A stretch of DNA of 64,000 nt from Megachile rotundata (GCF_050947335.1 NC_134995.1:12190501-12254500), one strand, 5' to 3'. Positions 38,201 through 50,079 are shown, numbered from the stretch's first letter. The notes: a model not told the origin generated them from the sequence alone. Numbers and translations are program-made.

Positions 38201-40950
38201 GACTAATACACTGTGTCTCTGCAATTCGGACACCATTTTCATTATGATTACATGTAATAAGCTTGATGTATTAGAACTTTCCTATGTTCAGATGCATCTT
38301 GATAAGTTACATGTCCAAGGAGGTTCATCAGAAAAATCTCTTTGTTATTTGCTAGTTTTCCGTATAAAGAGAACTTGCTATTCTGTTCTGTATTCTCTGC
38401 ACAAGTACTTGTGACATGAAACTACTACAAAATGAGATACTTGTGACACTGCAGTTTTAACTTTCATGCATCACGTTTCTGCTTATATGTGCATAAGTTT
38501 GTTAATGCATTATTATATGTTCATGAACAAGAACCATCAATCCTTCATGAACTGTTAATATCAATGTAAGATATCTGTCTGACATATAAAATCACGAAGT
38601 TCGCCTAACGAAGAAGACATTTTGTCTCTTGATTTTTCCCCTTGCAAGGCAAAGTAGATAATGAAATATTCTTTTAGTAATCCCGGTTGAAATTTTGTAA
38701 AAGTGAGACTAGAACTATTCATACAGGAGTGTTAATGATTGTCGCAGAAGAGTGTGACACCCTGTAGAGTTCCTCCTTGGTGGGCAGCATAGAATTGAAC
38801 GCGCGCGCAAGCACCACCCCTCGACTCACCCCTTGATTCCCTCTTTCTCTGTCCCTCGGTTTCCCGCGGAAAGCTTTCTCGCGGCTTTTCCGTCGCCGGT
38901 AACGCGCATGAACGTACGCGACGACGAGAGAATCACGCGAGAGCCACACACACGCTGGAAAGTTGCGGCGGTCGCTGCTCGTATACACGGAAAACTGCCT
39001 CCGTGGTATTCCCGTTCGCGGTACGTAGGTATTTTAAACGCTCTCCGCACCGTCACCTGCCGCCGCCACTGCTCGACTCCTCCCTTCGCACCCTCCTCCG
39101 CCATCTACCCCATCCCGGCCATCGTCGTCGGCCTACCCGCCAGACCGCACCAGCATGCTCTCTCTTAGCATTCCATCCGCCATCTTCTCACTTAATAAAA
39201 TAATTACCCCAGGCCAATTAAGCGTTTTCCCGCCGCGTCCCGCCCCTCGGAACCGTCCTACGCTTCCTCGGCGCCGTTTCAACCCTCGTCACGAAGAAGG
39301 ATCGTAACCCGCGCACGTTCTTACTCCGCGACCTTCTTTGAGCCGACAACTTACACGACCGTTTACTCGCTATTATTATTTCAAAAAGCCTACTGTCGGG
39401 GATACGATTAACAGCACGAGAATTATTCAGGCGCGATTAAGCGTGCAGCCGCTTAAAAGGATCGCTTTTTTGGATGGGAACTTTCCTTCATGAGAATGTA
39501 ACATACTTTTTTCTGATTTGATGGAGGAATAAATGTAGACGTTAAGCTGGTATAGGCGATATACTTGATCTTCATTCGGAATTACAATGGAGTAGTGAAA
39601 CCATGTAGCGAGGCTACAATGCAGGCGTGTACAATTGGCCACTGTGTAATGTAAGGTTGTACAATGCGGGGAGTTAATTTGTGGATTATACGACGGTGTT
39701 ATAAACAGTAAAGAGTAAATACGTGATATAACGCGAGACAATTCTACTTGTCGATATATGTGATATAACGCGAGACAATGCGAAACGTATGATATGACTT
39801 ATTTCATCAAACAAATTTAGTCATCAAATATACGTTAAAAACACATATTTACTTGACTGTTACCTAAATAATTAATAATATAATTTAATGATATTGAATA
39901 TTTGAACAGGAGTTCCCAGTTTATTGTTCTGAGTACATGGAGCATTTAAATTCAATATTTTAATTAATTAACAATTACTTACATCCGTACTATTATATCC
40001 ATCCTTATTTTTATATAAATTAATATAAATATAAATTAATAATAGTTTCGTTGGTAACGTTTGTTTGTATAGAATAAGTTTGAACATGAGGGCGCACGTT
40101 TGTATTTCCCGCCATTTTACCTCGTACGCGCGAATCGTTATTTAACGGCTGGCTACTCGCATTTTTCGCGGGCACGAGGGAGATTTAACGCGATTGTCCG
40201 CGATAATGCATTTTATATTTATGCGCCGACGAAAATTTAGCATGAAACGACGGTGTATTGCTCGTCAGCACGGAAAATAATTTATTGATTTCCGATAACG
40301 GTGTTTTATCTTTCGTATAAATATAATGGATTCGCTGACGTATCTGGTGAAACACAACTGCCGTTTTCTTGTTTATAGTTGTCTTATGAAATGCGATTGA
40401 CTATCAAATTCATTAACTTTTCGTTACAGAAAGAAATCTAAGATTTATACAAAACTGCCCTTTGAAAATAATTTATAAAACATAGGTTATAATATTTAAA
40501 ACAGTCTACAGTTATACTTCTTTAGAGAAGAAAGTACTCTAATTCGTAAGTGATGCAGTAAAAGAAATCTAGAATTCAGTAATTAATTTCAGAAATATTC
40601 AAATTATTTCGCCTTTGAACTTAAAAGTACGGTAAGTGAATTTACTGTACGATTACTATAAAGATTTTATTTTAATTTTCGAATATAAATAATTACTTAC
40701 GTATAGGTAGCCATGATGGAAATCGATGATCGATCGTGTCGTGATTGACAGAACCATTTGCAGGTTGTTTTATCAGCTGCAATAATAGTTGACTCGAGGA
40801 ATTAATTCAAAAGTTCCAGTAGCACTAGTATTACATTAAATACCAATTAACTCACTTCAAAAAACTCAAAAATCCACTTTCAAGATTAATTACTATCCCG
40901 CACAAACTATCGTTTCAAAACCGAAACCACTATGCTACTGAAAACATTCG
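35277..40950. other. Long intergenic stretch, no gene recognised
   Basis: Unique DNA alternating between GC-rich, pyrimidine/purine-biased blocks (35830-36990, 37680-38230, 38780-39350) and AT-rich blocks (35290-35530, 37100-37600, 39780-40080, 40380-40950). The GC-rich blocks give open frames up to 186 codons, mostly low-complexity Ser/Pro/Leu/Phe from CT-rich DNA. ATGGCGG or its complement occurs at 35620, 38137, 39098, 39177 and 40109. Possibly distal regulatory DNA. Confidence 0.4.
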
Positions 40951-40954
40951 TAGC

Positions 40955-41023
40955 GACATCTGGCGACTCCTATGAGACTCAAAATAGTTGCTCAGAGGGC
41001 AGCACTCTTAGTTCTGCGACAAG
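40955..41023 (+). promoter_or_regulatory. mRpL2 5' flank (probable promoter and short 5' UTR)
   Basis: Unique sequence directly before the mRpL2 ATG, with GCGACATCTGGCGAC (40961-40975), a motif with internal partial symmetry, and GCAGCACTCTTAGTTCTG close to the start codon. No TATA box is seen, as is usual for housekeeping genes. The transcription start is not determined. Confidence 0.35.
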
Positions 41024-42235
41024 ATGTCTGCTATTTCGTTGATAGGTCGTGTTTTTGGGAAAGAAATTACAGAAATTTGTAATAAAACAAAAGTATTGTG
41101 CCAAGTGCAGCCGAAGAGATATCGATGGAATCTCGTGAAACTTCCAGAACCCGGCAAAAACGGAAAATCTTTCCGGAGAATTGTTCATTTCAAAGATGAA
41201 TACACTGTTGAACCTTTACAAGTTACGAATTTGGGAGGCAGAGATCCTGTTACAGGTATGTATTCACTCTGTCAACATGTTAACACGTTGTAATCCTTAA
41301 AAATCTCATTAAATAGTAGCTTTCCTAAATCATATATATAGTTTTCACAGTACTACATTGTTGTTATTACTCATAACCTCAAATACCAAGTGTAACTACT
41401 TGTGGTTATCTAAAAGAGTTTCTAATTAAGTAAAGATTGAGAACTCTAGTATTACGAGATTATCTGCAGTTGACAGAGTAAAAGTTACTAGACAATCACT
41501 TCACGCATTGCAAATCTATCCAAATTTATGAAATTTATTGTTTAAACAGGAAGGATCGTAGTAAAAGGTATTGGAGGAGGGATCAAGCACAAGTACCATT
41601 GGATCAAATGGGTCAGAGAAGGACCCTCTGATTTGAATGAACCACCACGCGAACATAAGGTCTTAGAAATATTCAAAGATGGATGCAGGACATCATTTGT
41701 CGCTTTGATCGGAAGTGGAAAGGACCTGCACTATATTCTTGCCACAGAGAACATGAAAGTTGGCGACATAATTCGTACCCATTGGGGCATACCTGTAAAT
41801 CCTATCAGACCCAACGAAGGAGACTGTTATCCACTGAAAGCAATGCCTCTCGGCACTGTAGTTAATTGCGTAGAAAAATATCCAGGCTTAGGTGGCTTTC
41901 TTATCCATGCTGCTGGAACCTGTGGCATAATAAAGAAATATGACGGAGACGATCGTGTGGTAGTGAAAATGCCGAGTAAGAGGGAGTTCAGTTTACACGA
42001 GTCGTGTATGGCGACGGTCGGTAGATTATCGAACGTAAAACACGGATCAACACCAATAGGCAGCGCACAAAAGAATAGGGAACTTGGTAATAGACCTAGA
42101 AGCGGTCTCTGGCACAGGAAAGATGGTCGACACGGTCGCAAAATTAAACCTCCAAAACCAGTTCAAAGGATTCACAATCCTCAGGATCATGGTGAGGTAA
42201 AACTCAACTTAAATCTAGGAGACTTGAATGATTAA
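41024..42235 (+). CDS. mRpL2: Mitochondrial large-subunit ribosomal protein L2 (uL2m)
   Basis: Structural protein of the mitochondrial ribosome large subunit near the peptidyl-transferase centre. Two exons: 41024-41255 and 41550-42235, joined by a 294-bp GT-AG intron in phase 1. The product is 305 aa, the same as I recall for human MRPL2. The ATG has an A at -3. The first 25 or so residues look like a mitochondrial presequence. The OB-like part includes GRIVVKGIGGGIKHKYHW across the splice, then the SH3-like C-terminal half with NPIRPNEGDCYPLKAMPLG, a VGRLSNVKHGS segment and a terminal DGRHGRKIKPPKP. The bacterial HPHGGGEG loop is replaced here, as I recall for mammalian mitochondrial L2. It is convergent with sideroflexin. 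AATAAA at 42261 follows the stop by 26 nt. The intron carries no tandem array. Confidence 0.96.
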
Positions 42236-42260
42236 GAACTAAATGTATAAATTTGTACTC

Positions 42261-42278
42261 AATAAATCTTCATTTATT
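42261..42278. terminator. Bidirectional polyadenylation palindrome between mRpL2 and sideroflexin
   Basis: AATAAATCTTCATTTATT: the plus strand gives AATAAA 26 nt past the mRpL2 stop, and the minus strand gives AATAAA at 42278-42273. The two 7-bp arms are exact reverse complements with a 4-nt loop. A further minus-strand AATAAA lies near 42290. The sideroflexin 3' UTR would be about 530 nt and would end at mRpL2, so the transcripts may overlap. Confidence 0.6.
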
Positions 42279-42299
42279 GTACTGTTTTTATTGTCTTTG

Positions 42300-42813
42300 T
42301 TATTGATCCTTGGATGGTCTTGCAAATGAGAACACATGGGGATATGGTACAGTTATGTGCAACTTAGGTTTTCCTTTGTTACAGGAAGTGTGGACGAAAA
42401 GACCCTAGGTTCTGGAGTTTTTTCTAGCTCAGATTCCTAGGTTTTTCTAGATCTTCTGATTACAAGGTTCTCCCTTAGTTTCATAGAGCTAATTCTTTCT
42501 GTCTTTCAGGATCCTAGGATCATCTTTGGACTGGTTCCTCCCTAGGATTCTCCCTGGATCATTGGACTGGTTAATAGGTTTCCTAAGATTCTCTTTAGGC
42601 TTTCAGAGCTACTTATACTAAGATCCATAGGTCATTCTTGCACAGGTTTCTCTCAGAGTTAGTCCCAAGACCAGTCACCAGGCAGCCTAAATTGCACCTG
42701 AGTGTACATTTCATTTCTCTCAAATCGAGAAATAATATTGGCTAACTTCATCTGTATCACGTCTTGCGGCACGTTTCCTTGATTTATCATTTTTCCAATA
42801 CAGTCTTGTCGGT
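42300..42813. other. Intergenic / sideroflexin 3' UTR with degenerate TCTAGG-rich repeat
   Basis: From about 42375 to 42680 variants of TCCTAGGTTTTTCTAGAT and TTCTCCCTAGGATTC recur without a fixed period, probably a decayed minisatellite. If the palindrome at 42261 ends the sideroflexin transcript, this is its 3' UTR. Confidence 0.45.
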
Positions 42814-45498
42814 TTAGAGACCTTTGTTATAGTACACAATTTTTAAGTTGCTGTCATGCGAAAGCACTTCTTTCTGTACTTGTGGTTCCAGTTCGTCTAC
42901 CGAGATGGGTACTCGCTGATGAAACAGAGCACAGCAGAGAGGGGTTGCGAATGTTAGACAGATACCACAAATCAAAACTTGTATGGGTGTCACTGCCCAT
43001 TTTGCGTTACGGAGCAGTTGTCGTCGGTCCATGAAGTTCATAATTATTGGTGCTAGCACTGCAACACACAGATAGAAAATTAGACTTTTATATGTGATAG
43101 AAATACTTGGTGTAGCATTAAGTAGATAGGGTGATTAGGTCACATGAGTAGCTTATGGCTTACAAATAACCTAACACATACAAATCTGTATTTTCAGTCT
43201 ATATGAAGGTGCAACTAAGTGTACTTGAACTCAAAGACATTCTGAAAATTGAGGAGATGCCACAAGTACCTTTCCAGACATTAGACGAATGGACTAAAAA
43301 CTAAACAATGATCACAAAAACTAATACTCACACATGCTGGGAGAAGCCATAAGTATACGTGACAAGGTCACAGCGATGATGGCTTTCCTAGCAGCCCGTT
43401 TGCTGTGACCAACCCTCTTCCCATCCTCAGTCTGCAACTCAATACCATTCTTCAGTTCGGATATCCTCATGAGGGGAATGTTTACGCAGTTGGCGGCTGC
43501 CACAGCAGCGAGTGGCACTAAACGACCCACCAACGGTGGAGCATTTTTGAGAGCGTGATTCAAGGTTAGGGCTGTCGCCACAGCCCCTCCAGATGCCATC
43601 ACATAGCTCTGCAAGATCGTATTCATCGGCACTGGATTCGATCCGCTGCGATTCGTGTAATTGACGATGGCGTTGAACGATTGATTAATCCATTGCCAGG
43701 TTATCACGTGCGCCGTTGATCTGAGAAATAAAATGATGCGTTGTTTTGGTTTAATTTTAAATGTCTCAATGACGAACTGATGTGTGCGGATATGCATTGG
43801 CGTAACTCGGTTGGGACTGAATTTGGTAAAGGGATATTGCATAGAAAGGTTTTGGAATATTTTGAGGTAGAGATTTTTGGGAGTACTAGTTCTTTTTCTA
43901 AATTCCCAAATTATTGAATGTGCAAATATTTAAATCTACGAATCCCTGATTTCCAAATACTTAAGGTAGTGAATTTTAAAATTGTATCTGAACCTTCAAA
44001 TCCCAAATTTTTAAACCCTGAAGCCTCAAATCCATATCTCTCTAAATCTCTATCTCTGTAAATCTCTGTCCCCGTAAATCCCTATCTCTCTAAATTCCTT
44101 GTTTCCTAAATCCCTATCTCTCTAAATCCTTGTCTCCCTAAATCCCTGTCTCCTTAAATCTCTATCTCTCTCAATCCCTATCTCCCTAAATCCCTGTCCT
44201 CCTAAATCCTTGTCTCCCTAAATCTCTATCTCTTTAAATCCCTATCTCCCTAAATCACTATCTCCCTAAATCCCTATCTCCCTAAATCCCTGTCCCCCTA
44301 AATCCCTATCTCCCTAAATCCCTATCTCCCTATATCCCCATCTCCCTAAATCCCTATCTCCCTAAATCCCTGTCCCCCTAAATACCTGTCTCCCTAAATC
44401 CTTATCTCCCTATATCCCCATCTCCCTAAATCCCTATCTCCCTAAAAAAATGTGCAAAATATCTTCCTCAGAAACTGCGTCTTAAATCAAATAATAGAAC
44501 AAACTTCAGACTTTCTATTATCTAATCACGACAAAACGTGACTGCTACAAATCACCCGTGGATTTTGAAACCAAACAACGAGGTGAAAGGTCTGAATTAT
44601 GTTTATCTTTAACAGTTATTCGGTATATTCCGTTCAAGGTCGACGCACGATAAACCGTCCCAGTTTCTTCGGTCCAATTAATTATTACTGTTTATACATA
44701 CTTGTAGAACGTTAACATACACCCCGTTATCATCATGTTCATTGGAACTTGGGCACTCATGCGTCCGATCAGCAACATCTTCTCGCCGGTATCCGGATGG
44801 AACGCGCTGTCGTACAAGTATTTGTATTTCCATAATTGTTCTTCCGTGATACCCAGTTGCTGCAGGCTGTCTCCTTTCCTACATCATCGATTAAAATTCA
44901 TGTTTCTAATCACGTATTATCGATGACGTACATTCGTTTGAAAAACTTATCAGACACGTGTTACTCGTCTCTTTCTTATTAGACTTATATTCGAAATTGT
45001 TCAATGTGAATCAATAGGTGTTGCAAATTTAAAATTTATTTTACTCCATTTTGAAGAGGCGAATGATGAAATTTTTCTTGACTTTGTAGATCATTTTGAA
45101 GCACAAGTTGACATTCTCAATGACAAAAATAAAAATATACTGACGGAGTGATAAAACAACTGAATAATTCAAGCTCACATAGTATGTCGAGTCTTAAATT
45201 TAATCCATATGCAGTTCTATCAATTAAAAAAACACGATCACACGAATCGAATGACAGCAACAATCGAAAGACAGCAGTCGTCATCAGTTCGCACAATGAA
45301 ATTATGTCAGACCTCGAAACGTCAGTTAGCAATTAAATACCTGTATTTGGTAACGATGTCACGAGCAAGTTCGAGCTGTTTGCTCCCAACAAACAGATTC
45401 AAAGGGTTAGTGACGGTGAGAAAGTGCAACGCCCTTCCACGATAGGTGCTCTGATCCCAGTAAGGTTTCTCGATGTCGATTCTCCGACCTGTCTGCAT
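42814..45498 (-). CDS. Sfxn: Sideroflexin (SFXN1/3-type mitochondrial serine transporter family)
   Basis: Sideroflexins are inner-mitochondrial-membrane carriers; SFXN1 and SFXN3 import serine for one-carbon metabolism. Four exons on the minus strand: 45498-45341, 44878-44702, 43720-43332 and 43058-42814, all GT-AG, with phases 2, 2 and 1, encoding 322 aa, as I recall for human SFXN1. Visible family marks are YWDQSTYRGRA and HFLTVTNP near the N-terminus, HPDTGEK (residues 80-86) with IGRMSAQVPMNM, then WQWINQSFNA, VNYTNRSG, AAVAAANCVNIPLMR, FATPLCCALF and a terminal VYYNKGL. The ATG has A at -3. The first membrane segment reads YKSTAHVITWQW, where relatives usually have a TTPAVLFWQW-like sequence. 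The SFXN1/3 assignment rests mainly on SAQVPMNM and FATPLCC; parts of the middle resemble SFXN2. Intron 2 contains a minisatellite. Confidence 0.94.
44035..44445. repeat. 16-bp minisatellite (CTCCCTAAATCCCTAT) in sideroflexin intron 2
   Basis: About 25 copies lie inside the intron 44701-43721 of the sideroflexin gene. The same unit forms the right arm of the inverted array at 48970-49435. It is oriented with the C-rich strand on plus. Confidence 0.93.
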
Positions 45499-46085
45499 CT
45501 TGCAGATCCTTTCTATTCTACTAACCCGTTCCTTCTCCTACCGGCAAAACTAGTCTCACCTGCTCTCCCACCCGGACCACGAATCCCACCACAACCTTGA
45601 AGAGTTCAAGCAAGCCTTGACAGGCGTTGTCCTTTCGCTCCTCGAGGATTTCTACCGGCGTGGTCCTCGGGAGAGGACGCTCAGGCGCTTCGTTTCTCGC
45701 CACTGAGCTGCTCCAACCACGGTATCATCCTATCACTTCTCTTGTGATCGCTTCCTCCCTCTCCTCTCTCGGCCAGAACCCTCGGAGTCTTATCGATAAA
45801 GTACACGCGTGCGCAGCCATCGTTCACGTTTGTTTGTTACGGTCGCCACTAGATGGGATTGGGGGTTGCAACCCTGGGCGTTGCTTTTACCCTCCGGGAG
45901 ATGGCATCTGGTGTCACAGGAATTATGGGATCATGATAGGATCATTCTAGGTTATGTAATAAGGATTTTTGTGGTTAGGTTATTTTTATGGATGTTGATT
46001 TTGAGGAGGTTCTACATTATATGTTCACATAGGTCTATGTGATTCAATACCTTAAGTCATTATCTCTTCGGTTTATAATACATAC
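45499..46085 (-). promoter_or_regulatory. Sideroflexin 5' flank with CTCF-like site
   Basis: Unique, GC-richer DNA upstream of the sideroflexin start. CCACTAGATGG at 45846-45856 fits the conserved CTCF core (CCA-C/G-C/T-AG-G/A-G/T-GG). It is 348 bp from the start codon and could be promoter-associated or an insulator next to the following satellite-rich region. Open frames here are short and unconvincing. Confidence 0.4.
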
Positions 46086-47770
46086 TAAGTCGATCTTGCA
46101 TTTCGGACGTTGGGAGAGTAACATAACTGAGTCTCTATTTTGCTATTTTGGACATTGGAAGAGTGATATACCCTAAGTCCCCATTTTGCTATTTTGGACC
46201 TTGGAAGAGTGATATACCCTAAGTCCCCATTTTGCTATTTAGGACCTTGGAAGAGTAGTACACCCTAAGACCCCATTATGCTATTTTGGACCTTGGAAGA
46301 GTAATACACCCTAAGTCCCCAATTTGCTACTTTGGACCTTGGAAGAGTAATATACCCCAAGTCCCCATTTTGCTATTTTGGACCTTGGAAGAGTAGTATA
46401 CCTTAAGTCCCCATTTTACTATTTTGGACCTTGGAAGAGTAATACACCCTAAGTCCCCATATTGCTATTTTGAACCTTGGAAGAGTAATACACCCTAAGT
46501 CCCCATTTTGCTATTTTGGACCTTGGAAGAGTAATACACCCTAAGTCCCCATATTGCTATTTTGGACCTTGGAAGAGTAATACACCCTAAGTCCCCATTT
46601 TGCTATTTTGGACCTTGGAAGAGTAATACACCCTAAGTCCCCATATTGCTATTTTGGACCTTGGAAGAGTAATACACCCTAAGTCCCCATTTTGCTATTT
46701 TGGACCTTGAAGTAATAATACACCGTAAGTCCCCATTTTGCTATTTTGGAAGTTGGAGTAATAATACACCCTAAGTCCCCATTTTGCTACTTTGGACCTT
46801 GCAACAGTAATACACCCTAGGTCCCCATTTTGCTATTTTAAACCTTGGAAGAGTAGTACACCCCAAGTCTCCATTTTGCTATTTTGGACTTTGGTGAAGT
46901 AATATACCCTAAGTCCCCATTTTGCTATTTTGGACCTTGGAAGAGTAATACACCCTAGGTCCCCATTTTGTTATTTTAGACCTTGGAAGAGTAATACAGC
47001 CTAAGTCCCCATTTTGCTATTTTGGACCTTGGAAGAGTAGTACACCCTAGGTCCCCAATTTGCTACTTTGGACCTTGGAAGAGTAGTACACCCTAAGTCC
47101 CCATTATGCTATTTTGGACCTTGGAGTAATAATACACCCTAAGTCCCCAATTTGCTACTTTGGACCTTGGAAGAGTAATACATCCTAAGTTCCCATTTTG
47201 CTACTTTGGACCTTGGAGTAATAATACACCCTAAGTCCCCATTTTGTTATTTTGGACCTTGGAAGAGTAATACACCCTAAGTCCCCATTTTGCTATTTTG
47301 GACCTTGGAAGAGTAATACACCGTAAGTCCCCAACTTGCTACTTTGGACCTTGGAAGAGTAATACACCCTAAGTTCCCATTTTGCTACTTTGGACCTTGG
47401 AGTAATAATACACCCTAAGTCCCCATTTTGTTATTTTGGACCTTGGAAGAGTAATACACCCTAAGTCCCCATTTTGCTATTTTGGACCTTGGAAGAGTAG
47501 TACACCCTAAGTCCACATTTTGCTATTTTGGACCTTGGAGTAATAATACACCCTAAGTCCCCAATTTGCTACTTTGGACCTTGGAAGAGTAATACAACCT
47601 CAGTCCCCATTTTGCTATTCTGGACCTTGGAAGAATAATAAACCCTAAGTCCCCATCTCACAACACATTCCTCCTCCAATCTACCTTAACTCTACCTAGC
47701 CTAAACCTATCATCTCCCTATTTCGTCCCTTGCAATAATACACCCTAAGTCCCCATCCCAGTCTACCTAA
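46085..47770. repeat. 46-bp minisatellite, about 35 copies, partly as 92-bp dimers
   Basis: The unit contains ACACCCTAAGTCCCCATTTT and GCTATTTTGGACCTTGGAAG. In 46430-46700 units with CCCCATATTGC (46459, 46551, 46643) alternate with CCCCATTTTGC, giving exact 92-bp dimers. A GGAGTAATAAT variant replaces GGAAGAGTAAT in some later copies. It is the largest array here; units touch directly with no spacers. Confidence 0.96.
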
Positions 47771-48639
47771 ATCCCTCCTCCATCGTCTACTCATAGTGTC
47801 TCCTCAAGTCCCCATCTCAAGTGTCATTCTAAAATAAACTTCTCATTAAAATAACCAGACCATGTTCCTGTTTCCGGTTAACAAAACACTCGTTCACCGT
47901 ATTAATATTAATGTCACGTAAAATTATGCTCGTCATCGAAGCCGATCCTCGAATAAACGCCTCGTATTAACCTTCGAGTTGATTCTAATGAATATGAAGA
48001 GAAACGTCGGGTGCAACATAGTTGACTCGTCGAACTGTTTATTTAGAAACTTTATCAATATGCTGATTGTTTGCCTTTTGTGTAACTGATTGGCGACGTC
48101 AAATCACACTTGCAAATACTGTGTACACGGATTTGACCTTGTTAACGGTCGAACACCATCTTCCGCGATTTTACCATCAGAATTATTGAACTTTCTAAAT
48201 TTTTGCTGGTTGATCCAGTTCGATTTGTAACAACCTGCACGTGTTGTTTAATAGATAGTTACTGTAATTATGTATTTTATATCTCGGGTTACGATTTCAG
48301 CTTTCTAATCGTTATTTACCTTCGAGGGGTTTTGGTGTCGTTTTCTGTAATTATGCGACTGTCGCGAGGTGTTCGTTCCGGCACCATTTATATACTATCA
48401 CATGCGTGGATTCAATGATTACAGCATTGCTAGAAGATGGGACTTTCTTTACTCTGTGTACTATGATTAATCGTTGCTGGGGTTAAGATACATACAATTG
48501 ATATTGAAAATTGATATTGGAAATTTAATATTGAGGACATTACGAGAGAACTTGATTAAGGATGACTTGATGGATTAATTTTAATATTGTGTCAAAGAGG
48601 AGATATAACAAGAGACAGTAGACAAGGAAACAGTCATTG
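47771..48639. other. Intergenic unique sequence, no gene recognised
   Basis: AT-rich unique DNA between two arrays. A 71-codon open frame near 48203 shows no recognisable motif. Nothing supported. Confidence 0.4.
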
Positions 48640-49435
48640 AGGGAGATAGGGATTTAGGAAGGTGGGGATTTGGGGAGATAGGGATTTAGGAAGGTAGGGA
48701 TTTAGGGAGATAGGGATTTAGGAAGGTAGGAATTTAGGGAGATAGGGATTTAGGAAGGTAGGAATTTAGGAAGGTAGGGATTTAGGAAGATAAGGATTTA
48801 GGATGATAGGGATAGAGAGAGATAGGAATTTAGGGAGATAGGGATTTGGGGAGATGGGGATTTAGGGAGATGGGGATTTAGAGAGATAGGGATTTAGGAA
48901 GGTAGGGATTTGGGGAGATAGGGATTTAGGAAGGTAGGGATTTGGGGAGATAGGGATTTAGGAAGGTAGATATCTCCCTAAATCCCTACCTTCCTAAATC
49001 CTTATCTTCCTCAACTCTTATCTCTTTAAATTCCTATCTCTCTAAATCCCTATCTCCCTAAATCCCTACCTTCCTAAATCCCTATCTCCCTAAATCCCTA
49101 TCTCCCTAAATCCCTATCTCCCCAAATCCCTACCTTCCTAAATCCCTACCTCCCTAAATCCCCACCTCCTTAAATCCCTATCTCCCTAAATTCCTATCTC
49201 CCTAAATCCCTATCTCTCTAAATCCCTACCTCTCTAAATTCCCATCTCCCTAAATCCCTATCTCCCTAAATCCCCACCTCCTTAAATCCCCACCTCCCTA
49301 AATCCCTACCTCCCTAAATCCCCACCTCCTTAAATCCCTATCTCCCTAAATTCCTATCTCCCTAAATCCCCATCCCCCTAAATCCCTATCTCCCTAAATT
49401 CCCATCTCCTAAATTCCTATCTCCCTCAACTCCCA
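48640..49435. repeat. 16-bp minisatellite that reverses strand at ~48970 (large inverted repeat)
   Basis: From 48640 to about 48968 the plus strand reads GGAGATAGGGATTTA and GGAAGGTAGGGATTTA. At AGGAAGGTAGATATCTCCCT the array switches and from about 48971 to 49435 reads the reverse complement (CTCCCTAAATCCCTACC/TATCT). The two arms (about 330 and 465 bp) could fold into a long hairpin with almost no loop. Related units are in sideroflexin intron 2. Confidence 0.93.
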
Positions 49436-50079
49436 AATTACAAAATGGCAACCTTCTTCTCCATTTCATACCACTTCACACATATCTCTAAAAAATCCAC
49501 AGGAAGTCTCCATGAAATGATAATAAGTAAAATAGTTATTTTATACATAATTTATTGAATATACAAAGTAAGCTGTAGTATGGCGCAATTTCACCTCATT
49601 CCAGTGGCATAATTTCAAACTTGAAATCTTGCATCGAAAAAACAAAATGGAACCGGTATCATACTCTATTGATTGATCGAAGTAGATAGACATACCTGCA
49701 TTTTTACGAATTCGATACTTTCACCGGAATCAATTTAAACGTTCTTCCTTCTTGCTTTTTTATTTGACATTTCATTGAATCACAGCGGGTAATGACATGT
49801 CGTTCCATATAAAAGATACTTTGACCCAGTGAAAGATAGAGGCCACCGACCATGAACAAGAGAAACGTGGTTTGACACGACGAATCCTCTTTCTTGTCTT
49901 TGATTTGTGTTTTCTACAAATTGCTTACCTTGGAACAATAAAATTATTCGTGGAGAGTGCACAAATTCGAAAATTATGCTAATTCTGGATTAGAAATTTT
50001 ATTGTTCTTCGAATCTTGTAGATGAGTCTGCGAAATGTGGTTCGCTATTTTTTTGTTTGATGCTTGAAGTAGGCTTTCC
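49436..50079. other. Intergenic unique sequence, no gene recognised
   Basis: AT-rich unique DNA separating two arrays; nothing supported. Confidence 0.4.

Noticed and set aside
37721..38242. 173-codon minus-strand open frame
   Set aside because: Same compositional effect; Pro/Leu/Ser-rich and featureless.
46085..47770. Regular short repeats reminiscent of a CRISPR array
   Set aside because: Units abut with no unique spacers, and the genome is eukaryotic.
48640..49435. Interstitial telomere (TTAGG repeats)
   Set aside because: The units contain TTAGG by chance (GATTTAGGAAGG) but not tandem TTAGG pentamers.
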